The notes under the pieces are model-generated. The model ran no database searches. It saw only the letters and a program-made list of their open reading frames with translations, and had not been told where the DNA came from. This document shows positions 1-8,208 of a stretch of DNA of 36,913 nt, in pieces. The stretch spans positions 29,290 to 66,202 of the forward strand of contig NZ_JAPNLM010000034.1 in the NCBI RefSeq assembly GCF_026627255.1, in the 5' to 3' direction. Positions within the stretch are counted from its first letter, which is position 1. Every line of letters starts with the position of its first letter. The stretch is from Streptomyces antarcticus (GTDB lineage Bacteria > Actinomycetota > Actinomycetes > Streptomycetales > Streptomycetaceae). The position numbers and the translations under genes were made by a program.

Positions 1-109
1 GGGGGGGGGCGGGGGCGGCCCGTGCGGGCCCGCCCCGGCGGGGGGCCCGGGGCGCCCCCCGGGGGCGGGCCCCCCCCCCCCCCCCCCCGCGGGAGGGGCG
101 CCGCGACCG
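1..109. other. Extreme G/C homopolymer tract downstream of fbiC
   Basis: This stretch is nearly pure G and C and includes an uninterrupted run of 19 C (70-88) and several G runs. It lies just beyond the fbiC stop codon. It has no credible coding content; a 77-codon open frame across it is compositional. It could be a transcription-termination region or a collapsed low-complexity edge of an assembly. Confidence 0.5.
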
Positions 110-2701
110 TCAGTCCAGTACGGGCAGCAGGGCCGGCAGGTGGCCGTCCGAGTCGCGTGCCGCGTCCTGCCGTTCCTGCGGGACCTCGCCGTACAGGGTC
201 GTACGGGCCTTCGCCGGCCGCCCGGCCGCCTCCGCGACGGCGATCAGGTCCTTGACCGACTTGTACGAGCCCCAACCCGAACCCGCCATGCGGGAGATGG
301 TCTCCTCCATCAGGGTCCCGCCGAGGTCGTTCGCCCCGGACCGGAGCATCTCGGCCGCGCCCTCCGAGCCCAGCTTCACCCAGCTCGTCTGGATGTTGGT
401 GATGTGCGGGTGGAGCAGGATCCGGGCCATCGCCGTCACCGCCCGGTTGTCCCGCACCGTCGGGCCGGGGCGCGCGATCCCCGCCAGGTACACGGGCGCG
501 TTGGTGTGGATGAACGGGAGCGTCACGAACTCCGTGAAGCCCTCGACGCCCTTCGCCAGCGCGTCCTGCTGGACGCGCGCCAGCGTGCGGAAGTGGCCGA
601 GCCAGTGCCGCGGCTGGTCGACGTGGCCGTACATCATCGTCGACGAGGAGCGGATGCCCAGCTCGTGCGCCGTGCTGATCACGTCTATCCAGTCCGCCGT
701 CGGCAGCTTGCCCTTGGTCAGGACCCAGCGCACCTCGTCGTCCAGGATCTCCGCCGCCGTGCCCGGGATGGAGTCCAGCCCGGCCTCCTTGGCGGCCGTC
801 AGCCAGTCCCGTACGGACATCCCCGTGCGCGTGGCGCCGTTGACGACCTCCATCGGCGAGAACGCGTGCACGTGCATGCCCGGGACCCGCTCCTTCACCG
901 CCCGCGCGATGTCGAAGTACGCCGTCCCCGGCAGGTCGGGGTGGATGCCGCCCTGCATGCACACCTCGACCGCACCCACGTCCCACGCCTGGGCGGCGCG
1001 GTCCGCGACCTGGTCCAGGGAGAGCGTGTACGCGTCGGCGTCGGTGCGGCGCTGGGCGAAGGCGCAGAAGCGGCAGCCGGTGTAGCAGACGTTCGTGAAG
1101 TTGATGTTCCGTGTGACGATGTAGGTGACCTCGTCGCCGACGACCGACTTGCGCAGGTCGTCCGCGATCCGGCACAGCGCGTCCAGCGCCGGCCCGTCCG
1201 CGTGCAGCAGGGCGAGCGCCTGCCCGTCGGTCAGCTTCGTCGGGTCGTCGGCGGCCTGCGCCAGCGCCGCCCGTACGTCCGTGTCGATGCGCTCCGGGAC
1301 CATGCCGGGCGCCGCCGCCTCGCGCAGGGCCTCCCAGTCGCCGTAGACGTGGTCGAAGTCGTCGCGCCGGTCGCCGGTGCGGCCCTCGGTGTCGATGGTG
1401 GCGTGCAGGTCGGTGCGTCCGTACGCGGCGAAGCCCTCGTCGGGCTCCTGCCACGGCCGGCCCTCGACCTTCGCGGACTCGTCCGCGAGACCCGTCGCCG
1501 GATCGGCCAGTGCCCGTACGTGCGGCAGCAGCCGGGGGTCCAGCCACGGTTCGCCGCGCTGGAGGAACTCCGGGTAGATGGTGAGGCGCTCGCGCAGCTC
1601 GAAGCCGGCGGCGGCGGTGCGGGCGGCCAGCTCCTCGATGTGCGGCCAGGGGCGCTCGGGGTTGACGTGGTCGGGGGTCAGCGGCGAGACCCCGCCCCAG
1701 TCGTCGATGCCGGCGCCGATGAGGAGGGCGTACTCCTCGTCCACCAGGTTCGGCGGGGCCTGGATGCGGGCGCTCGGGCCCAGGATGTGGCGGGCGACGG
1801 CGATGGCGGCGGCCAGCTCCTCCAGCTCCGCGTCCGGCATTCCGCGCATGGCGGTGTCCGGCTTGGCGCGGAAGTTCTGGACGATGACCTCCTGGACGCC
1901 GTGATAGCTGCGCTGGACGCGGCGCAACTCGAAGAAGGCGTCGGCGCGTTCCTCGTAGGTTTCCCCGATCCCGATGAGGACGCCCGTGGTGAAGGGGACG
2001 TTCGAACGGCCGGCGTCCTCCAGGACGCGCAGCCGCACGGCCGGGTCCTTGTCGGGCGAGCCGTGGTGCGGGCCGCCGGGTTCGGACCACAGGCGGGTGG
2101 CGGTGGTCTCCAGCATCATGCCCATGGAGGGGGCGACGGGCTTGAGGCGCTGGAGGTCGGACCAGGTCATGACCCCGGGGTTGAGGTGGGGGAGCAGTCC
2201 GGTCTCCTCCAGCACCCGGATGGCCATGGCCCGTACGTAGGCCAGGGTGTCGTCGTAGCCGTGCGCGTCGAGCCATTCGCGGGCCTCGGGCCAGCGGTCC
2301 TCGGGGCGGTCGCCGAGGGTGAAGAGGGCCTCCTTGCAGCCCATCGCCGCACCCTCGCGGGCGATGTCGAGGACCTCGTCGGGGGACAGGTACATTCCGT
2401 GCCCGGCCCGGCGGAGCTTGCCCGGGACGGTGACGAAGGTGCAGTAGTGGCATTTGTCGCGGCAGAGCCGGGTCAGGGGGATGAAGACCTTGCGCGAATA
2501 CGTGATGACGCCCGGGCGGCCGGCGGCGGCCAGCCCGGAGTCCCTTACCCGCGCGGCGGACGCGGAGAGGTCCTTGAGGGCGTCCCCGCGGGCCTGGAGG
2601 AGTACGGCCGCCTCGGTCGCGTCGAGCGCGACGCCGTCGCGGGCCCGCCGGAGCGCGCGGCGCATCGCGTTTTCGGTCGGAGCGTCACTCGGAGTGGTCA
2701 T
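110..2701 (-). CDS. fbiC: Bifunctional FO synthase (CofG/CofH fusion)
   Basis: This 863-aa radical-SAM enzyme joins the 5-amino-6-ribitylaminouracil moiety to tyrosine to make FO, the chromophore of coenzyme F420. The N-terminal CofG half has a CX3CX2C cluster motif (C80, C84, C87, CRDKCHYC) and the C-terminal CofH half has a second one near residues 537-544 (CYTGCRFC). The length matches actinobacterial FbiC, where archaea use two separate proteins. The ATG at 2701 gives the expected N-terminus, but no strong Shine-Dalgarno precedes it; an in-frame ATG at codon 13 is an alternative. It lies 40 bp downstream of the dehydrogenase gene on the same strand and may be cotranscribed with it. The gene looks intact. 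Confidence 0.97.
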   Translation of the reverse strand: MTTPSDAPTENAMRRALRRARDGVALDATEAAVLLQARGDALKDLSASAARVRDSGLAAAGRPGVITYSRKVFIPLTRLCRDKCHYCTFVTVPGKLRRAGHGMYLSPDEVLDIAREGAAMGCKEALFTLGDRPEDRWPEAREWLDAHGYDDTLAYVRAMAIRVLEETGLLPHLNPGVMTWSDLQRLKPVAPSMGMMLETTATRLWSEPGGPHHGSPDKDPAVRLRVLEDAGRSNVPFTTGVLIGIGETYEERADAFFELRRVQRSYHGVQEVIVQNFRAKPDTAMRGMPDAELEELAAAIAVARHILGPSARIQAPPNLVDEEYALLIGAGIDDWGGVSPLTPDHVNPERPWPHIEELAARTAAAGFELRERLTIYPEFLQRGEPWLDPRLLPHVRALADPATGLADESAKVEGRPWQEPDEGFAAYGRTDLHATIDTEGRTGDRRDDFDHVYGDWEALREAAAPGMVPERIDTDVRAALAQAADDPTKLTDGQALALLHADGPALDALCRIADDLRKSVVGDEVTYIVTRNINFTNVCYTGCRFCAFAQRRTDADAYTLSLDQVADRAAQAWDVGAVEVCMQGGIHPDLPGTAYFDIARAVKERVPGMHVHAFSPMEVVNGATRTGMSVRDWLTAAKEAGLDSIPGTAAEILDDEVRWVLTKGKLPTADWIDVISTAHELGIRSSSTMMYGHVDQPRHWLGHFRTLARVQQDALAKGVEGFTEFVTLPFIHTNAPVYLAGIARPGPTVRDNRAVTAMARILLHPHITNIQTSWVKLGSEGAAEMLRSGANDLGGTLMEETISRMAGSGWGSYKSVKDLIAVAEAAGRPAKARTTLYGEVPQERQDAARDSDGHLPALLPVLD

Positions 2702-2741
2702 ACGGTGAGCATACGATCCGGTGGTACATGCACGGGATGGC

Positions 2742-3524
2742 TCATCGCATCAGCTCACCGGCGTTGACCAGCAAGGACTGGCCGGTTATCGCCCGTGCCC
2801 GGTCGGAGGCGAGGAACACGGCGGCGTCGGCGACGTCCCCGTCGGTGGCGAGGTCCGGCAGCGCCATCCGCTCGGTGAGCCGGGCGTGCACCTCGGCCTC
2901 GGGAACGTTCTCGGTATGGGCGGTGAAGGTGACGAAGGCCTGGACCGGGGGGCCCCACATCCAGCCGGGGAGCACGGTGTTGACGCGGATGCGGTGGGGG
3001 CCCAGCTCGCGGGCCATGGAGTACATGGCCGAGGTCAGAGCCCCTTTGGAGGCGGCGTACGCGGCCTGCTGGACCTCGTTGGGGGCGGCCACGGCGGACT
3101 GCGTACCGATGATCACGACGGAGCCGCCGCCGGACTTGAGGGCGGGCAGGCAGGCCCGCGTCATGCGGAGGGTGCCGAGCAGGTTCACGTCCAGGATCTG
3201 CTGCCAGGTGCCGAAGTCGGCGTCCTGGAGGCCCCCGAAGGTGGAGTCCCAGGCGGCGACGTGCACCACGGCGTCCACGCCTCCGAAGCGCTCCCGCGCG
3301 AGCGCGGCGAGGGCCTCGCACTGGGCCTCGTCGGTGATGTCGGTCGGCAGGTACGCGGTGCGCGCGCCGTCGGGGTCGATCTCGGCGGCGGACTTGGCGA
3401 GGTTGGCCTCGGTGCGCGCCCCGAGCACGGCGTTGCCCCCGTCCCGGACGACGGCGGCGGCCACCTGGTGCCCGAGCCCGGCTCCGACGCCGGAGACGAT
3501 GACGGTCTTCCCTCGCAGCAGCAT
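2742..3524 (-). CDS. SDR family oxidoreductase
   Basis: This 260-aa classical short-chain dehydrogenase/reductase has an N-terminal Rossmann glycine motif (SGVGAGLG, residues 11-18), N114 in DVNLLG, S143, and the YxxxK pair Y156/K160 (YAASK), so the Asn-Ser-Tyr-Lys tetrad is complete. The substrate cannot be told from sequence. The ATG at 3524 is preceded by GGAGGG five bases upstream. A perfect palindrome (3551-3565) lies just upstream of the start and a near-copy precedes the divergently placed gene at 4690, suggesting shared repression. The next gene on the same strand is fbiC, but an F420 link is only positional, because classical SDRs normally use NAD(P)H. Confidence 0.93.
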   Translation of the reverse strand: MLLRGKTVIVSGVGAGLGHQVAAAVVRDGGNAVLGARTEANLAKSAAEIDPDGARTAYLPTDITDEAQCEALAALARERFGGVDAVVHVAAWDSTFGGLQDADFGTWQQILDVNLLGTLRMTRACLPALKSGGGSVVIIGTQSAVAAPNEVQQAAYAASKGALTSAMYSMARELGPHRIRVNTVLPGWMWGPPVQAFVTFTAHTENVPEAEVHARLTERMALPDLATDGDVADAAVFLASDRARAITGQSLLVNAGELMR

Positions 3525-3550
3525 GACGGCCCTCCAGGCGACGCATTGAT

Positions 3551-3565
3551 CTGACGGGGCGTCAG
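3551..3565. promoter_or_regulatory. Palindromic operator candidate upstream of SDR gene
   Basis: CTGACGGGGCGTCAG has perfect 6-bp arms and a 3-bp spacer, and lies 27 bp upstream of the SDR start codon. It is preceded by GAT, as is the related site at 4662-4676. The size and symmetry fit a dimeric TetR-type repressor site (inference); no regulator gene is adjacent. Confidence 0.5.
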
Positions 3566-3654
3566 GCTACGGCGCCCGGCAGGGCTTGTGAAGGGGCGGG
3601 GCGGTCCGGCCGGGGGGCCTTCCCGTGCGGCGTCCGGGCGGTCCGCGGTGCGCG

Positions 3655-4443
3655 TCAGGCGGCGCCCTGGGCCTGCTGGAGGAGCATCACCTGGAGTGCG
3701 ATCACGTAGGGCGGGAAGGCGCGGTTCTCGTTGCGGCCCGCGCTTTGGACGAAGGTCGCGACGCAGTTCCCCGTACGGACCACCGTGTACCGGGTCACGT
3801 GCGGGCCGTCCTCGGTCGGGGCCGTGATCTGGAACTGGACCGCCTCGTCGCCCACGACCGGGGTGGCGGCGACGTCCACCGTGCCCTGGTAGAGCCGGCC
3901 CGGGCTCCGCTGCTCGTACGCCCGGCAGGTGGCCAGGCCGTCGCGGACCTGCGCGAACGCGGCACGGGCATCGGCGTCGTCGTACGAGGCGAGGACGGAG
4001 TGGGAGCCGTAGGCGTCGTCCTTCCAGTTGAAGGTCTGCTCGACGACGGCCGGCGGCCGGTCCGGCTGGTGCCGGGCGTTGGCGGCGTCGAGCAGGCGCG
4101 CGCAGGCCGGATCGGACGGCGGCTCGATCCCCGTGTCGGCCTTCCGGGGTTTGCGGACGGCCGCCGGGTTGGTGCCGTACGAGTCCCGGAGGTAGGCCTC
4201 CGGCACCACGGCCGACAGCAGCCGCGCGGGGGACAGCCGGCGGCCGGCCCCCGCCGGGGTGGCCGAGCCGGGCGCGGGGGCCGCGGCGGCCGAGGCCCCC
4301 GCGGGAGCCGAGGCCGCGGACGGGGGCGCGGTCGCGTCCGGCGCCGGGAGCCCGGGCCGCGCCGTGCAGCCGACGGCGGTCAGGGCGGCGGCCGCCGCGA
4401 GGGCGAGCAGGCCGGTGGTCCGTCGGGTGCGGCGCGTGCGCAT
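3655..4443 (-). CDS. Secreted lipoprotein, sensor-domain-like
   Basis: This 262-aa protein starts with an Arg-rich n-region (MRTRRTRRTTG), a hydrophobic Ala/Leu segment and a lipobox-like AVGC near residue 26, so lipidation and extracytoplasmic location are predicted. A Pro/Ala/Ser-rich linker follows to about residue 75, then a globular domain of about 185 residues with two conserved-looking Cys. The domain resembles the PknH-type extracellular sensor family, but this is a weak call. The start at 4443 was chosen because it places the signal peptide at the N-terminus and has GGGGA nine bases upstream; the frame stays open further 5' without plausible protein. It ends about 130 bp before the SDR operator. 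Confidence 0.8.
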   Translation of the reverse strand: MRTRRTRRTTGLLALAAAAALTAVGCTARPGLPAPDATAPPSAASAPAGASAAAAPAPGSATPAGAGRRLSPARLLSAVVPEAYLRDSYGTNPAAVRKPRKADTGIEPPSDPACARLLDAANARHQPDRPPAVVEQTFNWKDDAYGSHSVLASYDDADARAAFAQVRDGLATCRAYEQRSPGRLYQGTVDVAATPVVGDEAVQFQITAPTEDGPHVTRYTVVRTGNCVATFVQSAGRNENRAFPPYVIALQVMLLQQAQGAA

Positions 4444-4661
4444 GGAGCTGTCCCCAGGTGATGTGGTGGGTGCGATCAGGGGGAAGCTACCGGCTGCCAC
4501 CCGCCCCCACCAGGGGGTTCCCGCCCACTGGGCACCGCCGCACGGTCCCCCGCCGGCCTCCGGGGGCCGGGCCCCGGAGGAAGCCCGGGAAGGGCCGTGC
4601 GTCGCCCGCGCCCGCCCCCGCATCCCGCTCCGGCGCCGAAACGGGCCCGCACTCTCGCGAT

Positions 4662-4676
4662 CTGACGTGGCATCAG
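4662..4676. promoter_or_regulatory. Second copy of the SDR-type palindrome
   Basis: CTGACGTGGCATCAG differs from the site at 3551-3565 by two bases and keeps the preceding GAT. It ends 13 bp before the ATG at 4690, a position where bound repressor would block transcription or initiation. It suggests coregulation of the SDR gene and the gene at 4690. Confidence 0.45.
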
Positions 4677-4689
4677 CTAGACCGGTCCC

Positions 4690-5625
4690 ATGACGACAGG
4701 AGAGCAGGACCCCCAGCGGCAGGACCTCCAGCGGCAGGACCTCCAGGCGCAGGACGTCCCGCGGCGGGATGCCCAGCCACAGGACGCCCCGCCACAGGAC
4801 GCCCGCGCCGACGACTACGCCGCGCTGGCGGCCGTCGGCCCCTACGGAGTCCGCCCGGGCCACGCGCTGATCACCATGGTGGAGCCGCACCCGGGACACG
4901 AGTTCGCGTACAACCGCTGGTACGAGGACGACCACTACTACGCCGGCGCCATGGCCATGCCCTGGATGTACGCGGGCCGCCGCTGGGTGGCCACCCGGGA
5001 GCTCCAGGAGATGCGCTACCCCGCGAAGTCGGCCGTGGCCCAGCCGGTCACCGCCGGGTGCTACATCTCGACGTACTGGGTCACCGAGGGCCGCTACGAC
5101 GAGCACATGAAGTGGACCGTCGGCATCAACAAGCGCCTCAACCGGGACGGCCGGGTCTACCAGGACCGGACGCACGTGTTCACGGCCTTCCAGGACCACG
5201 AGGCGACCGTCTACCGCGACGGGGCCGCCGGACCGCGGGACTTCCACGCCCTCGACCACCCGTACGCCGGGCTCGTCGTCCAGGTCGTCGACGCCGACGG
5301 CCCCGAGCAGCGGGCGGAACTGCTGGAGTGGCTGCGCACGCGGGCCCTGCCGAAGCGGCTGCACGGCTCGCCCGCCGCGATGGTGACGGTCTTCCGGCCG
5401 ACGCCGCTGCCGGGCGACCGGATGACGTACGTCAAGCAGGTCGAGGGGGTCGACACCCGCCTCACGCTGCTCTGGTTCCTGGAGGAGGACCCCCGGACCT
5501 GCTGGGACCGCTTCCAGGGGCTGGACGCGGAGGTCGCGGGGGCGGGGCTGGGGCGGGTGGAGCTGGTCGCGCCGTTCGTCCCGACGGTGCCGGGGACCGA
5601 CCGGTACGTCGACCAGCTCCGCTAG
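4690..5625 (+). CDS. Hypothetical protein, EthD/dimeric alpha-beta barrel-like
   Basis: This 311-aa protein has no signal peptide or membrane segment. Residues 1-40 are a low-complexity tract of about nine Gln-Asp-containing pentad-like repeats (QDLQRQDLQAQD). The body, from about residue 50, contains the segment FAYNRWYEDDHYY, which resembles the conserved strand-helix of EthD/DUF4286-type dimeric alpha-beta barrel proteins, and a second half of similar size that may be a second barrel. I do not recognise a precise family. The ATG at 4690 lacks a clear Shine-Dalgarno. The palindrome shared with the SDR gene suggests a common pathway, perhaps catabolic (inference). Confidence 0.8.
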   Translation: MTTGEQDPQRQDLQRQDLQAQDVPRRDAQPQDAPPQDARADDYAALAAVGPYGVRPGHALITMVEPHPGHEFAYNRWYEDDHYYAGAMAMPWMYAGRRWVATRELQEMRYPAKSAVAQPVTAGCYISTYWVTEGRYDEHMKWTVGINKRLNRDGRVYQDRTHVFTAFQDHEATVYRDGAAGPRDFHALDHPYAGLVVQVVDADGPEQRAELLEWLRTRALPKRLHGSPAAMVTVFRPTPLPGDRMTYVKQVEGVDTRLTLLWFLEEDPRTCWDRFQGLDAEVAGAGLGRVELVAPFVPTVPGTDRYVDQLR

Positions 5626-5770
5626 GGGGGCTCCCCCGGGACCCCGCCGGTCAGCGGCTGGGGGCGGGTCGGGGGCTCGGGCCGTCTGGGGGCCGCGGCG
5701 GGCGTGCCGTACGCGGACATGGCCGAGCCCCCTCGGCCAGGACGGCGGGCCGGTCGAGAGGGCTCCAGAC

Positions 5771-5852
5771 GGTGGTGCGGGTAGTGCGGGTGGTGCGTGT
5801 GCTGCGGGGTGGTGCTTGTAGTGCGGGTGGTGCGGGTGGTGCGTGTGGTGCT
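5771..5852 (+). repeat. Degenerate 9-bp tandem repeat
   Basis: Units close to GTGCGGGTG or GTGCGTGTG repeat about nine times between the gene ending at 5625 and the DUF397 gene (stop at 5893). Read on the minus strand it is a CACCCGCAC-type array just past the DUF397 stop. The 267-bp gap holds nothing else I can support. Confidence 0.6.
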
Positions 5853-5892
5853 GGCCGTACTGAGGGGACGGTGGGGACAGGAGCCGTAACGT

Positions 5893-6102
5893 TCAGGCGA
5901 GGCGCCCGAAGCCGCCCTCGGTGACGTCCGTGACGAACGAGGTCCACGAGCCGGGCGCGAAGGTGAGGGACGGACCGTCCTGCACCTTCGAGTCGCGGAC
6001 CGCGACGGCCTCCGTGACGGGGGACTTGACCTCGACGCAGGCGCCGTTGGCGGAATAGGAGGACTTGGTCCAGTTGTGCGTGGCGCCCTGGCGAATAGCC
6101 AT
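5893..6102 (-). CDS. DUF397 domain-containing protein
   Basis: This 69-aa protein has the DUF397 pattern: W-x-K-S-S-Y-S at residues 11-17 (WTKSSYS), then a Cys-containing V-E-V strand, V-A-V-R-D-S-K, and a C-terminal W-x-S-F-V. DUF397 proteins in Streptomyces are usually encoded beside an XRE-DUF5753 regulator, as here, in loci related to whiJ that affect development. The ATG at 6102 has GGAGAG five bases upstream. It lies 204 bp downstream of the XRE gene on the same strand. The partnership is known for the family; the target is unknown. Confidence 0.93.
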   Translation of the reverse strand: MAIRQGATHNWTKSSYSANGACVEVKSPVTEAVAVRDSKVQDGPSLTFAPGSWTSFVTDVTEGGFGRLA

Positions 6103-6306
6103 GTTTCTCTCCGGTTCAGCGAGTAGTTCCCGTGTCGTGTCGACCACTTTTCCGGCCGACCTGATCGACGCTACCGGCAGCTCCTGAGAGGTGGACGGGC
6201 CATTCACCCGACCGAGTGGCATATTCCAGTCAGGCCTTCTGTGGCCGGGCAGCGACGGTGTACCGTACCGGCCCCTCCCTTGCCACGCACTCCGATTCAT
6301 GCGGGT

Positions 6307-7191
6307 CTATTCGCCCTTGCCCGCATATTGGTTGATGATGCCGGAGATGAACTCCCGTGTCTGGTCCACGTTGAGGGCCTGGGCGCGCAAGTGCTCGTAC
6401 ATCACGCTGTACTTCTGCACGTCGTTGGCCTTCTCCAGGTACAGGTCGCTCGTCACGCCCTCGATGTAGACCACGGTCGAGTCGGACGCGTCCGGGAACT
6501 CCAGGATCGCGTACTGGCCGTTCACGCCGGGGTGCGCGCCCAGCGAGAACGGCATCACCTGCACGGTGACGTGCGGCTGGTCCGACTGCTCTATCAGGAA
6601 CTCCAGCTGCCGGACCATCAGCTGGGCGTTGCCCACCTGCCGTCGCAGCGCGGCCTCGTCGATGACGGCCCACAGCCGCAGCGGCCCGAGTTCCGGGTTG
6701 TTGTTCTCGGTCTCGGAGAGCCGCTTCTGCCGGTGCATCCGGACCTGGACGCGCTTGTCCACGTCGGCGGGAGCCGTCTCCGGCCAGGCGCCGCGGACGA
6801 GTGCCTGGGCGTACTCGGTGGTCTGGAGCAGCCCCGGGATCACGAGCGGCTCGTACGTGCGCAGGCTGGCGGCATCCGTCTCCAGGCCGATGTAGACGCT
6901 GTACGGGATGTCGCCGAAGGCGTGCCACCAGCCCTGCTGCCGGGAGTCCTTGGCCATCTGCATGAGCGAGTCCACGAGCCGGCGGTCCTCCACCTCGTAC
7001 ACGTCGCAGAGGTCGCGGACGTCGCGCTGGCTGATGGAACGGCGGCCGTTCTCCAGCCGGCTGATCTTCGACTGGGAGACGAGCAGGCGCTCGGCGACCT
7101 GCTCGGCCGTCATGGCCTTGTCCTCGCGGAGCTTGCGCAACTCCATGCCCAGTCGGCGGCGTCGGACGGTGGGATTGACATTGGACGCCAC
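6307..7191 (-). CDS. XRE-family regulator with DUF5753 domain
   Basis: Counted from the GTG at 7191 this is a 294-aa protein: an N-terminal helix-turn-helix at about residues 14-70, with the recognition-helix region VSQSKISRLENG, then a DUF5753 domain from about 95 to 285. The architecture matches the WhiJ-like regulators that pair with DUF397 proteins, and one lies immediately downstream. The GTG start is supported by GGAGGT nine bases upstream. However, the same frame runs without a stop into the upstream GPP34 coding region, so this may be an internal start within a longer product. It is presumably cytoplasmic and DNA-binding. Confidence 0.85.
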   Translation of the reverse strand: MASNVNPTVRRRRLGMELRKLREDKAMTAEQVAERLLVSQSKISRLENGRRSISQRDVRDLCDVYEVEDRRLVDSLMQMAKDSRQQGWWHAFGDIPYSVYIGLETDAASLRTYEPLVIPGLLQTTEYAQALVRGAWPETAPADVDKRVQVRMHRQKRLSETENNNPELGPLRLWAVIDEAALRRQVGNAQLMVRQLEFLIEQSDQPHVTVQVMPFSLGAHPGVNGQYAILEFPDASDSTVVYIEGVTSDLYLEKANDVQKYSVMYEHLRAQALNVDQTREFISGIINQYAGKGE

Positions 7192-8022
7192 GTGAACGGC
7201 ACCTCCGCCTTCTTCTGTTGCTGTCTCTCTGCGTGTCTGATGTTGAGCAGACTGCCACCGAAGCGTGCGCTGCCGCTGGGGAACGGCCGGGAAAACAGAC
7301 GCGCGGGCCATGGCACCGGTCCGGCGTGGCTGGAGCGGCACACTGCTCGCCGTGGCGCGAACCGGCGGTGCCGGAGCGCGGTCACGGCGCGGCTGTGCTG
7401 CCACACCGTTCTGGACGTCCATCACGGCATGCGCCACGAGTCCGCCCATGGGGTCGTGCCGGATCAGGTCCCGAAGCCGGGATCTGGACGACCGCCCCTC
7501 GTTGCCGGGGTACAGGTGCTTGCCGAGTCCGACCGCGTGGGCCAGTGCGGCAAGCGCCGCGGTCCGCGGGTCCGGCGGTACGCCGGTGCGGATCGCACTG
7601 TCGAGCCGGGCACGGATCTCCCGGCTGATCGTCGTGTCCGTCGCCTGGTAGCGAGTCGTCGGCAGCACCCCGCACATCTGTCCCGCGACGGCATGGACCA
7701 TGCCGCAACGCTCCAGGTGAGCGAGGTAAATCTGGCGGAGCCCCAGCCGGGGTCCGCCAATCCAGTGGACAGCCCGAACCGGACTGCCGCGCCTGCGCAA
7801 CAGTTCCAGTGCGGAGTCCAGAGTCGGATCTCCTGTCGGCCGTGGCATCACCACGGCGATACGATCCCCGTCAGGGGCTATCCGTCCTGCCAGAGCCAGC
7901 TCCACTAGCTGTGCCCCGGCCAGGCCGAGGTCGAGCGACTGCGGCTGCGCCGTGGTACCCGTGGCCGGGTCCAAGGCGAGCAGCAGAAGCTCCTCCGGAA
8001 TTGTTCTGCGGCTCCTGCCCAT
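6307..8022 (-). CDS. GPP34 (GOLPH3/Vps74-like) protein, open into the XRE gene
   Basis: From the ATG at 8022 (GGGGAGG five bases upstream) the frame encodes a GPP34 domain at about residues 1-215: the start TIPEELLLLALD, then LDLGLAGAQLVELAL, and a C-terminal helical part. GPP34 proteins bind phosphoinositide headgroups in eukaryotes; bacterial members are uncharacterised. The expected stop is missing. After a Pro/Arg-rich stretch (codons for about residues 215-275) the frame enters the XRE-DUF5753 sequence at 7191 and ends at 6307, giving a 571-aa fusion. Either this is a real fusion, or the linker is a 3' extension and the XRE protein is made from its own GTG. Both starts have good ribosome sites, so both products may exist. 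Confidence 0.6.
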   Translation of the reverse strand: MGRSRRTIPEELLLLALDPATGTTAQPQSLDLGLAGAQLVELALAGRIAPDGDRIAVVMPRPTGDPTLDSALELLRRRGSPVRAVHWIGGPRLGLRQIYLAHLERCGMVHAVAGQMCGVLPTTRYQATDTTISREIRARLDSAIRTGVPPDPRTAALAALAHAVGLGKHLYPGNEGRSSRSRLRDLIRHDPMGGLVAHAVMDVQNGVAAQPRRDRAPAPPVRATASSVPLQPRRTGAMARASVFPAVPQRQRTLRWQSAQHQTRRETATEEGGGAVHVASNVNPTVRRRRLGMELRKLREDKAMTAEQVAERLLVSQSKISRLENGRRSISQRDVRDLCDVYEVEDRRLVDSLMQMAKDSRQQGWWHAFGDIPYSVYIGLETDAASLRTYEPLVIPGLLQTTEYAQALVRGAWPETAPADVDKRVQVRMHRQKRLSETENNNPELGPLRLWAVIDEAALRRQVGNAQLMVRQLEFLIEQSDQPHVTVQVMPFSLGAHPGVNGQYAILEFPDASDSTVVYIEGVTSDLYLEKANDVQKYSVMYEHLRAQALNVDQTREFISGIINQYAGKGE

Positions 8023-8208
8023 CCATGCCTCCCCGCGTGGATGAGTGACAGGGTGACGCCTCTCACATTCATCTGTCGAGAGCGCCTGACCGCTTTGCGG
8101 GGGAACTCGCAACTATGTCGTTCTCGTCTAGCGCGGGGGCGATGCCCCCAGACGGGACACTGTTAGACATTCGGACAGCCGGACGTAGCGGCGATCGAGG
8201 AGGAACTG

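Noticed and set aside
140..2767. 875-codon open frame antisense to fbiC
   Set aside because: High-GC shadow of the FO synthase gene; no ribosome site and a composition typical of antisense third-codon bias.
3655..5364. 569-codon minus-strand frame including the lipoprotein
   Set aside because: The signal peptide and lipobox fix the start at 4443; the 5' part is antisense to the gene at 4690.
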